Below are positions 32,882 through 42,008 of a DNA stretch of 61,328 nucleotides, one piece after another. Origin of the DNA: Bacteroidota bacterium (lineage in GTDB: Bacteria; Bacteroidota; Bacteroidia; Cytophagales; Cyclobacteriaceae); NCBI GenBank assembly GCA_016866385.1, contig VGMU01000010.1, positions 1 to 61,328 of the forward strand. Reading direction: 5' to 3'. Under the pieces are notes generated by a model. It was given only the letters and a program-made list of their open reading frames with translations, did not search any database and was not told the DNA's origin. Position numbers and translations under genes: made by a program. Every line of letters begins with the position of its first letter. Within the stretch, counting starts at the first letter, position 1.

Positions 32882-34027
32882 CTAAAGTAAGTTAAATGCC
32901 CCTTTGATCAAAACCAGCGTAGAAGCATCTAATACCCGCTCAGGGGTAATAGAAAGAAAATTTTTACTTTTTGCCCCGGGAGTAACTTTCACTTTTTCGA
33001 GCACATAGCCTTGATCACTTATGGATTTTTGGATCAATATGTAATATTCTTGTCCTACTTCTATCACAGCCTCTTCAGGGACAGCCAAGGCTTGAGAGGG
33101 ATCAAGTTGAATCCTTGCTTGCAAAAACATACCTGGCAACAACAAGGCTTCTTGCTTCCCATCCAAGAGGTCAGCATGGACAAAGACTTGGCGCTGTTCG
33201 TTTATGGTTTTTCCAACTACATAGATACTGGCATTGAAGATCTGATGCGGACGATCTGGAGAAGTTAACTCCATCTTTTGCCCTGGCTGGACTTTATGAG
33301 CATCTTTTTCAAAAAGCACTAATTCTACATGCAAATGTTCTCTGCTCAACAAAGTCATGGCCTTGGTCCCTGCTGCCAAATATTGTCCTGGAACAGCATT
33401 GACTTCATCGACAAAACCATGGATGGGAGAAAGTATAGCTATTTTACTTTTCATAGTGCCTGGAGTCAAGGCCTTTCCATCGATTTGCAGCAAAGCCAAT
33501 TGCTTTTCCAAACTTTGAGTTTTTGCTAAGGCACCTTCATAGTCAGCTTCAGCTTTGAGGTAATTCTTTTGGGAAGAAATTTGCTCCGAAGCCAAGGTTT
33601 TCTGGCGCTCATATTCCGCCTTCAAAAAAGATAACTGGCTTCTTACTTCCAGGTAATCTTGTTGAAGTCTTAAAAATTCTGGGTTTTCCAAGGTAAATAA
33701 GACTTGCCCTTTACGAACTTCCTGGCCTTCTATCCATTTGAGATCGTTGACATGGCCGCCGAAATACCCTGCAATTTCACGCTTGCTCTCCACAGGAATT
33801 TGCACGGCCCCTTGTACAGAAATTTCCTCTGAAAATTCACCCGTTTTCAAGGTATCCCATTCCATTTTCATGGTCTGAAATTGCTCCTTGGTAAGTAGAA
33901 TTTCCATGGATTCTTGCGCTACCTCACTGACTTCTATTCCTTCCTCAGAAGTAGTATTACTTCCGCAAGCACTGATCCAACAGAGGGATATTGGGAGAAT
34001 TAGGGAAAATATTATCCGGACATTCAT
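32882..34027 (-). CDS. Metal-efflux membrane fusion protein (CzcB/CusB-like lipoprotein)
   Basis: A 381-residue periplasmic adaptor. A lipoprotein-type signal ends in LCWISAC, so it is anchored through Cys20. Then come a barrel-sandwich lipoyl half (VNDLKWIEGQEVRKGQVLFTLENPEFL), a coiled-coil hairpin (about residues 115-175), the second lipoyl half (ILSPIHGFVDEVNAVPGQYL), and a beta-barrel domain. It links the inner-membrane pump to the outer-membrane channel. The start overlaps the pump gene stop by ATGA. Confidence 0.92.
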   Translation of the reverse strand: MNVRIIFSLILPISLCWISACGSNTTSEEGIEVSEVAQESMEILLTKEQFQTMKMEWDTLKTGEFSEEISVQGAVQIPVESKREIAGYFGGHVNDLKWIEGQEVRKGQVLFTLENPEFLRLQQDYLEVRSQLSFLKAEYERQKTLASEQISSQKNYLKAEADYEGALAKTQSLEKQLALLQIDGKALTPGTMKSKIAILSPIHGFVDEVNAVPGQYLAAGTKAMTLLSREHLHVELVLFEKDAHKVQPGQKMELTSPDRPHQIFNASIYVVGKTINEQRQVFVHADLLDGKQEALLLPGMFLQARIQLDPSQALAVPEEAVIEVGQEYYILIQKSISDQGYVLEKVKVTPGAKSKNFLSITPERVLDASTLVLIKGAFNLL

Positions 34028-37000
34028 GGCATGTTTATATAAATGAGTTCAAGTTGGTTGAGCTGAAAATCTCTCTTGGCTTGTAAATACTGCAAGGTGA
34101 GTTCTTGTGAATTTTCTAAAAGAAGGACATAATTGAGAAAGTCAATTTCCCCAGCCGTAAAGGATCGATTGGCCTGTTCTCTAAGCTGCTTTGCTAGAGA
34201 CATGCCTTCTTTTTCAAAATACGTTAAGACTTGGGACTGCTGGGCGGCCTTTTGCCGCAAACTTTCTACTTGGCTTTTCAATTGGATTTGAAATTGAATC
34301 GCTTCCAAATCCAATTGCTGTTGCGCAAGTTTACCTGCCCTGATCTTGGCTGTTTGCGCACCAAAAAATAGTGGAATTCCAAGTCCCACTTCAAATCCTG
34401 GATAAATCTTTGATCCTACCGCAAAATTGGTCCCTCTAAATAAATTAAGGTTTACGCCGGGTAAAAGTCCTTGTTGATTTACCCTCGTCTCAAATAGCGC
34501 TCTTCTTTTTCCAGCTTCGTACCAGGATAAACCCGGATGATTACTCAGCGTCTCGCTTGAAACAAGAAGGATGGGGCCATCGGCAACCTCAATCTCTTCT
34601 TCTACGGCCAAAAGTCCCTTCAATCGAAGCGTGGCCGAAATTTTTTCTCTGCTTGATTCTGACTTTTTAAGGGCTATTTCCTTCTGTTTGCTTTCAGCTG
34701 TAAGTTTCTCTAGCAAATTTGTATCCCCTGTTTCCAAACGCCTCTGAGCTGCGTGAGCAAAGGCCACATATAAGCTATCCAAAAAAAGATAATGTTTTTC
34801 CATTTCCATCCAGTAAACAGCTGTAATAAAAACACTACTAACCTCCTTTTTTAAAGCACGTGCATCCAATTGAAATTGAGCTTCTTCTTGCAATTGACCC
34901 GCTTTTAGAAAATTTTTCTGTGCCGCATACAAACTAGGTAGCTCAAATTGCTGACGAAAGCCCCATACCTGATTAAATACGCCATTTTCTGCAATGTCAT
35001 TTTGATCTTGAGCATGATAAATTTGCGTTTTTCCTAGGTTCCAGGCAGCACCGGTCAATGCGGTAGCAGCTTCAAGTCGCTTCTGCGATGCCAAGAATCC
35101 TGGGTTTTGCTTCTCTGCCAAGTTCAACGCTTCATCCAAGCTCAGTACTCTGGGTTGTTGTGCCCAAGAGGCTGCCACTGGAATAAGCAAGGCTAAAAGA
35201 AAAATAGATGCGACTTTAGATCCCTTAAAAGAGATTTTTTTATCCGAATTCAATAGCATATAGAGAACGGGCAATACGATTAAAGTCAATATGGTGGCAG
35301 AAATCAATCCTCCAACAACCACAGTAGCCAAAGGCCGCTGTACTTCCGCACCTGCAGAACCAGAAAGGGCCATCGGAAGAAAACCAAGCGCTGCGGCAGA
35401 GGCAGTTAGCAGTACAGGACGAAGGCGCTGCATCGCACCTACGAGCACTACCTCTCGAAGCGTAGAAAACCTATGCGACATGGATTTGAAATGCTCAATC
35501 ATAACAATCCCGTTGAGCACCGCGATTCCAAAGAGGGCTATAAATCCAACCCCCGCAGAAATACTAAATGGCATGTCCCTAATCCAAAGAAGAATAATCC
35601 CCCCAATGGCCGAAAAAGGGATGGCCGTATAAATCATCAACGCGTCTTTGGTGGAGGAAAATGCAAAATACAAAAGCACAAAAATGAGAAATAGGGCCAC
35701 AGGAACGGCTACAAGCAAGCGATTTCGTGCTTGTTGCAGGTTTTCAAATTGACCTCCGTATTCTATGCGGTATCCTTCGGGGATATCTATTCTATTTTTT
35801 ATAATAGATTGGATATCGTCTACTACGGATTGTAAATCCCGATTTCGTACATTGACCCCAACCACCACCCTTCTCTGGGTATTGTCACGAGAAATCTTGG
35901 CAGGTCCTTTGGTATAACTTATGCTGGCAAGTTCTGCCAGTGGAATAGTGCCTCCATTGGGTATTTGTATGGCTGCATTTTCCAAATTTGAAATATCTTT
36001 TCGGTAAGGCTCATCATAACGAATCACCAAGTCAAATTGCTTTTCCCCCTCGAAAACTGTTCCTGCACTTAACCCTGCAAACCCCATGGTAACCACCTGA
36101 TTGATATCTTCTACATTTAGTCCGTATTTGGCAATTTTAGCCCTATCGTACACAATTTTCATCTGAGGAAGACCATCTACTTTTTCTAAAATAATATCCG
36201 CTGCCCCTTCCACTCCCTGGATAGCAGATTCAATTTCTTCTGCTTTTTGAAGCAAAACATCCAGATCCTCACCCACCACCTTGATGGCCAAATCTGCTCT
36301 TACCCCTGTAATCAATTCGTTGAATCGCATCTCAATAGGCTGGGTAAATTCATAGTCCAGGCCAGGAATAGCTTCTAAAGCCTTTTTGAATTCTTCAGCC
36401 AACTCATCTTTGGTTTGGACCGTAGTCCACTCGCTGGGAGGATGTAGGGTTACAATCACATCGCTCTCCTCCATAGACATGGGGTCTGTGGGAATCTCCG
36501 CAGCCCCAATTCGAGTAACTACTTGCTTAACTTCAGGAAATTTCATGAGAATACGCTCCATTTCCGTGATGGTCTCCACGGTATTGGAGAGGGTTGTTCC
36601 CGTTTTCAATACGGGCTGAATTACAAAATCTCCTTCGTCCAATGTGGGGACAAACTCAGCTCCCATGGTGGTAAAAAGAATAATTGCTCCACCTAAAAAA
36701 AGTCCAGCTGAAATCAAGATAGCTCTGCTATGATCTAAGGCCCAAGAAAGCGCAGGACGATAAACCGAGGTAAGCACCTTGAGTAAGCGTACGGAGACAT
36801 TGCGTGGACCTTGAACCTCCGCTTTGAGAAGTAGGGAAGAGGCCACGGGTACGTAGGTTAATCCCAAGATCATCGCGCCAAATAAAGCGAAGCTAAATAC
36901 CTCCGCCATAGGTCTAAACATTTTTCCTTCTACTCCAGACAAGAAAAGAATGGGGATAAAAACTAAAATGATAATGATCTGACCAAAAATGGCCGAATGC

Positions 37001-38349
37001 ATCATTTTTGAAGCTCCTGAAAAGGATATTTTATCCTTTTCTTCTTGTTTTTCTTGGAAGGAAAGTCCAGCAAGTGTAGCAGAAGATTTGGTAAACTGGT
37101 AGGCGATATATTCTACAATGATCACCGCCCCATCGATAATGATTCCAAAATCTATGGCGCCTAAGCTCATCAAATTGGCATCTACCCCAAACAAATACAT
37201 CAGGGATAAAGCAAAAAGTAAGCTCAAAGGAATGACAGATGCCACCACAAGTCCAGAGCGGAAATTACCTAGCAAGAGGACCACTACAAAAACTACAATC
37301 AAGCAGCCTAAGACCAGATTTTCTACAATGGTAGTGGTTGTCCTATCGATCAACTCAGAACGGTCCAAAAATCCATTGATTACTATGCCTTCTGGGAGAG
37401 TGGATTCCATCTCAGCGATGCGTTCCTTTACCCGATCTATGGTCCCTTTTCCACCTGCTCCTTTCAACATCATGACCTGACCCAGTACTTTCTCCCCCTC
37501 GGCATTGGCAGTAATTGCTCCAAAACGATTGGCATGTCCAAACTTAACTTCTGCCAAGTCGCGGATATAAATCGGGCTACCTTCCCTTAAGGAAACAACG
37601 ATATTTTCAATATCGGGAATGCTTTTTACCTGGCCCTCTCCTCGGATAAAATAACTTTCGTTGGTCTTTTCAATATAGCTACCTCCAGCTATAGAATTAT
37701 TTTGTTGCAAGGCCTCGTAGACAGTAGCTAGGTTGACTTGCATGGCCTTTAATCGCTCTGGATCTATGGCAACTTCGTATTCTTTGAGATAGCCTCCCCA
37801 GGTATTGACTTCTATGACGCCCTCTATCCCAGTTAAATTGCGCCGCACAATCCAGTCCTGTATGGTACGTAAATCAGTGATGCTATACCGGTCTTCATAT
37901 CCTGGCTTAACATCGATGATGTATTGGTAAATTTCTCCAAGGCCAGTGGATATAGGGCCCATAAAGGGCTTTCCAAAGCCTTGGGGAATCCGCTCTTCTG
38001 CTATTTTTAGTCGCTCAGCAATGAGTTGACGAGGCAGATAGGTACCCATATCCTCTTCAAATACCAAGGTAACCACTGAAAGACCAAACTTAGAAACCGA
38101 GCGTATCTCCTTGATACCGGGGAGATTGGCCATTTCCAATTCAATGGGATAGGTAAGAAATTTCTCCACATCCTCCGTTGCTAGGTTTCTGGATATGGTA
38201 ATGACTTGAACCTGGTTGTTGGTGACGTCAGGAACAGCCCCAATGGGCAAGTTGGTCAAGGAATAAATTCCAAAACCAACCCAAGCCAGAAGAAAAATGC
38301 CAACAATAAATTTATGAGCTAAGCTCCAACCTATGATCTTATCCAGCAT
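34024..38349 (-). CDS. CzcA-type metal RND pump fused to a TolC/CzcC-like domain
   Basis: A 1441-residue protein. Residues of about 1-1035 are a full heavy-metal RND pump with 12 membrane segments and two large periplasmic loops. The fourth membrane segment reads DFGIIIDGAVIIVEY, placing D400, D406 and E413 at the spacing of the essential D402/D408/E415 of CzcA, which suggests divalent metals (Co, Zn, Cd, Ni) over Cu(I)/Ag(I). Residues of about 1040-1060 look like a signal peptide (SIFLLALLIPVAASWAQQ), and about 1065-1441 form an outer-membrane-factor coiled-coil domain (SLDEALNLAEKQNPGF). Ordinary CzcA is about 1050 residues. ATG at 38349 is preferred to TTG at 38361. Confidence 0.92.
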   Translation of the reverse strand: MLDKIIGWSLAHKFIVGIFLLAWVGFGIYSLTNLPIGAVPDVTNNQVQVITISRNLATEDVEKFLTYPIELEMANLPGIKEIRSVSKFGLSVVTLVFEEDMGTYLPRQLIAERLKIAEERIPQGFGKPFMGPISTGLGEIYQYIIDVKPGYEDRYSITDLRTIQDWIVRRNLTGIEGVIEVNTWGGYLKEYEVAIDPERLKAMQVNLATVYEALQQNNSIAGGSYIEKTNESYFIRGEGQVKSIPDIENIVVSLREGSPIYIRDLAEVKFGHANRFGAITANAEGEKVLGQVMMLKGAGGKGTIDRVKERIAEMESTLPEGIVINGFLDRSELIDRTTTTIVENLVLGCLIVVFVVVLLLGNFRSGLVVASVIPLSLLFALSLMYLFGVDANLMSLGAIDFGIIIDGAVIIVEYIAYQFTKSSATLAGLSFQEKQEEKDKISFSGASKMMHSAIFGQIIIILVFIPILFLSGVEGKMFRPMAEVFSFALFGAMILGLTYVPVASSLLLKAEVQGPRNVSVRLLKVLTSVYRPALSWALDHSRAILISAGLFLGGAIILFTTMGAEFVPTLDEGDFVIQPVLKTGTTLSNTVETITEMERILMKFPEVKQVVTRIGAAEIPTDPMSMEESDVIVTLHPPSEWTTVQTKDELAEEFKKALEAIPGLDYEFTQPIEMRFNELITGVRADLAIKVVGEDLDVLLQKAEEIESAIQGVEGAADIILEKVDGLPQMKIVYDRAKIAKYGLNVEDINQVVTMGFAGLSAGTVFEGEKQFDLVIRYDEPYRKDISNLENAAIQIPNGGTIPLAELASISYTKGPAKISRDNTQRRVVVGVNVRNRDLQSVVDDIQSIIKNRIDIPEGYRIEYGGQFENLQQARNRLLVAVPVALFLIFVLLYFAFSSTKDALMIYTAIPFSAIGGIILLWIRDMPFSISAGVGFIALFGIAVLNGIVMIEHFKSMSHRFSTLREVVLVGAMQRLRPVLLTASAAALGFLPMALSGSAGAEVQRPLATVVVGGLISATILTLIVLPVLYMLLNSDKKISFKGSKVASIFLLALLIPVAASWAQQPRVLSLDEALNLAEKQNPGFLASQKRLEAATALTGAAWNLGKTQIYHAQDQNDIAENGVFNQVWGFRQQFELPSLYAAQKNFLKAGQLQEEAQFQLDARALKKEVSSVFITAVYWMEMEKHYLFLDSLYVAFAHAAQRRLETGDTNLLEKLTAESKQKEIALKKSESSREKISATLRLKGLLAVEEEIEVADGPILLVSSETLSNHPGLSWYEAGKRRALFETRVNQQGLLPGVNLNLFRGTNFAVGSKIYPGFEVGLGIPLFFGAQTAKIRAGKLAQQQLDLEAIQFQIQLKSQVESLRQKAAQQSQVLTYFEKEGMSLAKQLREQANRSFTAGEIDFLNYVLLLENSQELTLQYLQAKRDFQLNQLELIYINMP

Positions 38350-38401
38350 GAATTCAAACAAATAGACCCATGCAATTTCACCCCTACTCCCTTAGCTAGT
38401 C

Positions 38402-38428
38402 CTTAAACTTTTCTTAAATTTTCCTTAA
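38402..38428 (-). promoter_or_regulatory. Three 11-bp-spaced direct repeats upstream of the metal pump gene
   Basis: On the minus strand the pentamer TTAAG occurs three times, beginning exactly 11 bp apart (plus-strand CTTAA at 38402, 38413 and 38424). The flanks are similar (TTAAGGAAAA, TTAAGAAAAG, TTAAGGACTA). Direct repeats with one-turn spacing are typical sites for OmpR/PhoB-type response regulators, and such a regulator is encoded just upstream. The first repeat overlaps the kinase stop codon; the last ends about 50 bp before the pump start. Confidence 0.6.
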
Positions 38429-39804
38429 GAGGATGGCGAAAATTCAAGTTTAAAAATACTTCCCTTGTTTTTTTTACTGGTCACTGATAACTGGATTGCA
38501 GACTCTTCCGCTAATTTTTTAACTATTGCTAATCCCAGACCTGTTCCTGGAATTCCTTTATCTAGCGCCTCTTTTTCTCTAAAAAATGGATCGAAAATTT
38601 TTTCCAAATGCTCTGGATTTATTCCACTACCTGCATCTTCTACCTCTATAAATGCTTTATCCTTCTTTCCTACCCTGAGAAAAATTCCTTCCTTACCTTC
38701 AGAATATTTTACGGCATTTTCTGAGAGATTGGTCAGAATCATTTCTAAAGATTTTTCTTGGGTACGCACATAGATGGGCATTCCCACCAAGGATTGAAAA
38801 GTGATGCGCTGTTGCTGCTCTGAGGAAAATTTGTCTGCCAGCTCTTCCAAAAAAGTTATGAGCTCCAATTCTTCTTGGACCAAATTTTTCCCATTTTCTA
38901 CCCTAGCCAAGGCAAGCAATTGATCCAGCATGGCACTCATGCGATCTATACTACCAAGCGCAGTTTTGATCTTTTCTTCGTATTCCGAAGCAGACCTTTC
39001 CTTACGAATCAATACCTCGAGGGTACCCCTCAAAACGGAAAGTGGCGTGCGCAATTCATGGGAAGCATCCGAAGTAAATTGCTTTTCCCGCTGCATAGCT
39101 TGTTCCAACCTTCCCAAAAGGCTATTGATTGCAAGGGTAAGTTGGCCAATCTCATCGTTTGTGCCCAAGTCTGGCACCCGCTCACCCAGATTTTGCTGGG
39201 TAATTTGATTGGTCTTTTGACTAATTTTTTCCAAAGGCTCTATACTTTTTCCAGCCAAATACCGCATGCTCAGGTATAAGGTAATCAATAGAATGGGATA
39301 GATAACCAAGAGTACATTTCTCAAATTGTCAAGTAACTCCCTGGCATCTTCAAAGGATTTTGCCAACAACAAATAGCCTTCAATTTTTCCGGAATTGACC
39401 AAGGGGATTTGTCTTTGGCGGACCTCCCTAGAACCTAATTTTTGGGTCCAGGCTTCCTCTGTATGAGATTTTTGGGGTAAAAAACTGAGGTGAAATTCTC
39501 TTAAGTTGGGAGAGCGGTCCATGGATTTACCCTCCACATCCACAATTTCTATAAAAATGGGATTAAGCTGAATCTGGGAATGCTCCATCTCCTCCCACTC
39601 ATTCGAATGAAGGAAACTAATTTTTCCATTGGCTATCACCAATTCGTCTTGGTGTTTTTCAATTTCCAGATCGAGATCCCTATCTATATTTCGAACTACA
39701 GTGAAATTGGCCACCAAATAAATCAATATAAAAACACAGAGAAATAGAAGAGCTGTCACCCCTGTAAGGCGCCGTGCAATTCGTTCTTTGTAGGAAGTGC
39801 TCAT
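38425..39804 (-). CDS. Sensor histidine kinase (HAMP type)
   Basis: A 459-residue inner-membrane kinase. Membrane segments lie at about residues 13-35 and 163-183, enclosing a periplasmic sensor of about 125 residues. A HAMP linker follows (KSIEPLEKISQKTNQI), then the dimerisation box with H249 in FTSDASHELRTPLS, and the ATPase domain with ENAVKYSE (N box), DAGSGINPE (G1), FFREKE and GTGLGLAIVKKL (G2). It would phosphorylate the response regulator encoded upstream, whose stop overlaps its start by ATGA. Its place beside the Czc-type pump suggests metal sensing, but no metal ligands are obvious. Confidence 0.93.
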   Translation of the reverse strand: MSTSYKERIARRLTGVTALLFLCVFILIYLVANFTVVRNIDRDLDLEIEKHQDELVIANGKISFLHSNEWEEMEHSQIQLNPIFIEIVDVEGKSMDRSPNLREFHLSFLPQKSHTEEAWTQKLGSREVRQRQIPLVNSGKIEGYLLLAKSFEDARELLDNLRNVLLVIYPILLITLYLSMRYLAGKSIEPLEKISQKTNQITQQNLGERVPDLGTNDEIGQLTLAINSLLGRLEQAMQREKQFTSDASHELRTPLSVLRGTLEVLIRKERSASEYEEKIKTALGSIDRMSAMLDQLLALARVENGKNLVQEELELITFLEELADKFSSEQQQRITFQSLVGMPIYVRTQEKSLEMILTNLSENAVKYSEGKEGIFLRVGKKDKAFIEVEDAGSGINPEHLEKIFDPFFREKEALDKGIPGTGLGLAIVKKLAEESAIQLSVTSKKNKGSIFKLEFSPSS

Positions 39805-40469
39805 CCTTCTTTGGCCATATATCCCACGCCACGGATAGTTTGAATGTAATCTTCTCCTTTATGGAGTTGCAGTTTTTTCCTCAAGGAATTGATAAACACA
39901 TCAATTACTCCAGTATTGTAATCGAAATGAATGTCCCAGACACTCTCTATGATTCGAGTCCTTCTGCACACCTTATTTTTATTTCGAATCAGATACTCCA
40001 ATAAGGCAAATTCTTTTTGGGTCAATGCAATTTCTTTTTCCCGCTTAAAGACTTGATGTTTTTCTTTATCCAATACAATGGGCCCAAGGATTAATTTTTC
40101 TGCTGACTTGGCAGAACCTCTTGTTTGCACCCGGATGCGAACAAGCAATTCTTCAAAATGGAATGGTTTTTTGATGTAATCGTTGGCCCCCGACTGCAAG
40201 CCAAACACCGTTTCATCCAGGGTATCTTTGGCTGTTAAAAATATAATGGGGACGTGAGGGTAGAATTTTCTAAACTGCCTAGTAAGCTCTATTCCACTTA
40301 TTCCTGGTACCATCCAATCCAAAAGGAGTAAATCGTAGTTGCCAGAAAGGGCCAATTCTAATCCTAGCTTACCATTTTCAGCCACATCTACAGCAAAGGA
40401 TTCCTCCTCCAATCCCTGCTTGAGGAAATTGGAAATGCCAGGTTCGTCTTCTACTACTAGAATTCTCAT
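39801..40469 (-). CDS. OmpR/PhoB-family response regulator
   Basis: A 222-residue two-domain regulator. The receiver has the acidic pocket ED at 7-8, the phosphorylation site D51 in LLLLDWMVPG, and the conserved Lys in FLTAKDT. The C-terminal winged helix (about residues 125-222) shows LTQKEFALLEYLIRNKNKVCRR and VDVFINSLRKKL followed by IQTIRGVGYM. It is coupled to the kinase gene. The three 11-bp TTAAG repeats before the pump gene are its best candidate target. No similar repeats were found in its own 160-bp upstream gap. Confidence 0.94.
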   Translation of the reverse strand: MRILVVEDEPGISNFLKQGLEEESFAVDVAENGKLGLELALSGNYDLLLLDWMVPGISGIELTRQFRKFYPHVPIIFLTAKDTLDETVFGLQSGANDYIKKPFHFEELLVRIRVQTRGSAKSAEKLILGPIVLDKEKHQVFKREKEIALTQKEFALLEYLIRNKNKVCRRTRIIESVWDIHFDYNTGVIDVFINSLRKKLQLHKGEDYIQTIRGVGYMAKEG

Positions 40470-40630
40470 GCTGAAAATCTTATTTCTACTAGATTATGTA
40501 CGAAGATGCAAGGAAAAAATCAACCTTATCCTATCGCATCTATGCATTCAATTCATTTTCCAATAATGAGCATTAAAGGGATATTTTCCTAGCTAGAAAA
40601 AAATCGAAAGCCATTCCCTTATTCCTCCAA

Positions 40631-41839
40631 TTATTCATTTTTCCCTTTACTTTTCTTTCTCTTGTTCCACCAAATCAAGGTTCCAGTGATGGGCAATGAA
40701 GTTGCAATAGCACATGCTACAGCCCACAAAAACTTAGTCATTTGACCGAAAATCTCTCCGGTATGTAAGGACTTTACCGATTTCCCTATTTGTTGACGAA
40801 TGGGCAGATCCGCAAAAAGAGTTACTTCTTTGATTTCTAAGCTTGAAGAAGTGATCTTCAATTGATCTGCACCAGCTCGCGCAAAAAATCCTACACGGGA
40901 TTTACTAACCCCAATCTCTCCCCCAGCTTCCTCAGGTAAGGTAATCCGTACATTCCCTAAGTAAGGCAGTTCACGATTTGCCAAGGCAATTACCTCATCC
41001 AAAGAGGCAATTGGCAGGGCATACACGGACACAGAATCCTCTTTTTGTACCAACACTGATTCCGAAGGGTCGCCCATGGGGGCGCTTGCTTTTGGCTCCT
41101 CTTTGGGAGCCTGGTAGATGTCCCAACTTTTTTGCCAAGCCATTTTATACCAACCAAAAGACCAAAAGGGCCCCGTAACTGACATGATAAATAGGGCAAT
41201 CAAGGAATAAAAAGCCAGGGAATTGTGAAGATCGTGATTGATCCTCTTCCAGTTGGCATTCCACTTTACACCTAAGCCCTGCTTCCAGTTTTTGGTCTTT
41301 TTTGGAACCCAAATGAAAATGCCTGTCATCACCCCCAAAAGAAACAATAGCGTAGCCACTCCATTAATCAATCGTCCAAGCTCCATGTTGGACATTTGAT
41401 TTAAAATTGGAGTTTCTATTTTGTCTAACAACAACCAGCGATGAAGAGAAAATAGATAGCCCATCCATCGTTCGCTACTAGTTTTACTGGAATTGTCTGC
41501 CAGCACCTTGCCCGAATAGGGATCTACAAAAAGAGTTAAAGAGTTTTCCTCCCCTGGCTTTTTCAGGGTAAACTGATAGGTTCTTCCTTCCTGTGCAAAA
41601 ACGTTGACCCCCACCACTTTTCCCTCATAAGCATCCTCCAAATCGGATCTTAACTCCTCTAAAGCAAGTGGGGATCCTTGTTGATTTACAAAAAATCTAT
41701 CCGAATCAAAATATTCACGGATTTCAGTATTGTAGACATAAACGGTACCGCTTAAACAAACTGCAATCACAATCAATCCGCAGGTTAATCCAGCATAAAG
41801 GTGAATGTCATTGAGAAATTTTCGAATAGAAGGCCACAT
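40631..41839 (-). CDS. PepSY-associated membrane protein
   Basis: A 402-residue inner-membrane protein with four membrane segments: about residues 15-37 (LTCGLIVIAVCLSGTVYVYN), about 190-210, 240-260 and 375-395. Periplasmic PepSY-like loops lie between them. The pattern HLYAGL...LFSLHRWLL...HDLHNSLAFYS...LHTGEIFGQ, with conserved membrane-adjacent His residues, matches the PepSY_TM family found with iron or siderophore uptake, where some members act as iron reductases. ATG at 41839 is preferred; ATG at 41881 is possible. It is separated from the regulator gene by 160 bp, so it may not belong to the metal locus. Confidence 0.88.
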   Translation of the reverse strand: MWPSIRKFLNDIHLYAGLTCGLIVIAVCLSGTVYVYNTEIREYFDSDRFFVNQQGSPLALEELRSDLEDAYEGKVVGVNVFAQEGRTYQFTLKKPGEENSLTLFVDPYSGKVLADNSSKTSSERWMGYLFSLHRWLLLDKIETPILNQMSNMELGRLINGVATLLFLLGVMTGIFIWVPKKTKNWKQGLGVKWNANWKRINHDLHNSLAFYSLIALFIMSVTGPFWSFGWYKMAWQKSWDIYQAPKEEPKASAPMGDPSESVLVQKEDSVSVYALPIASLDEVIALANRELPYLGNVRITLPEEAGGEIGVSKSRVGFFARAGADQLKITSSSLEIKEVTLFADLPIRQQIGKSVKSLHTGEIFGQMTKFLWAVACAIATSLPITGTLIWWNKRKKSKGKNE

Positions 41840-41934
41840 AGGGTAGGAATTTGTTGCAAACCTAAGCAACAACAGGTCCATTTTTTACTTGAAGAATCAT
41901 TTTTATTTGATTGGTAGAATATAGGGTAGACCAT

Positions 41935-41942
41935 CAAAAATA
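41935..41942 (-). promoter_or_regulatory. -7 promoter element for the PepSY gene
   Basis: The minus strand reads TATTTTTG (TAnnTTTG). It would give a leader of about 90 nt to the start at 41839 or about 45 nt to the alternative ATG at 41881. Confidence 0.35.
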
Positions 41943-42008
41943 GACCTGTGGCAAAATCATGATGCTTGAAATCTTCTGAAATGGTATATTGGAAAAAAAA
42001 TTAGTGCT

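Noticed and set aside
40470-40630. Search for TTAAG repeats or a palindrome before the response regulator gene
   Set aside because: None were found, so autoregulation through the pump-gene motif is not supported.
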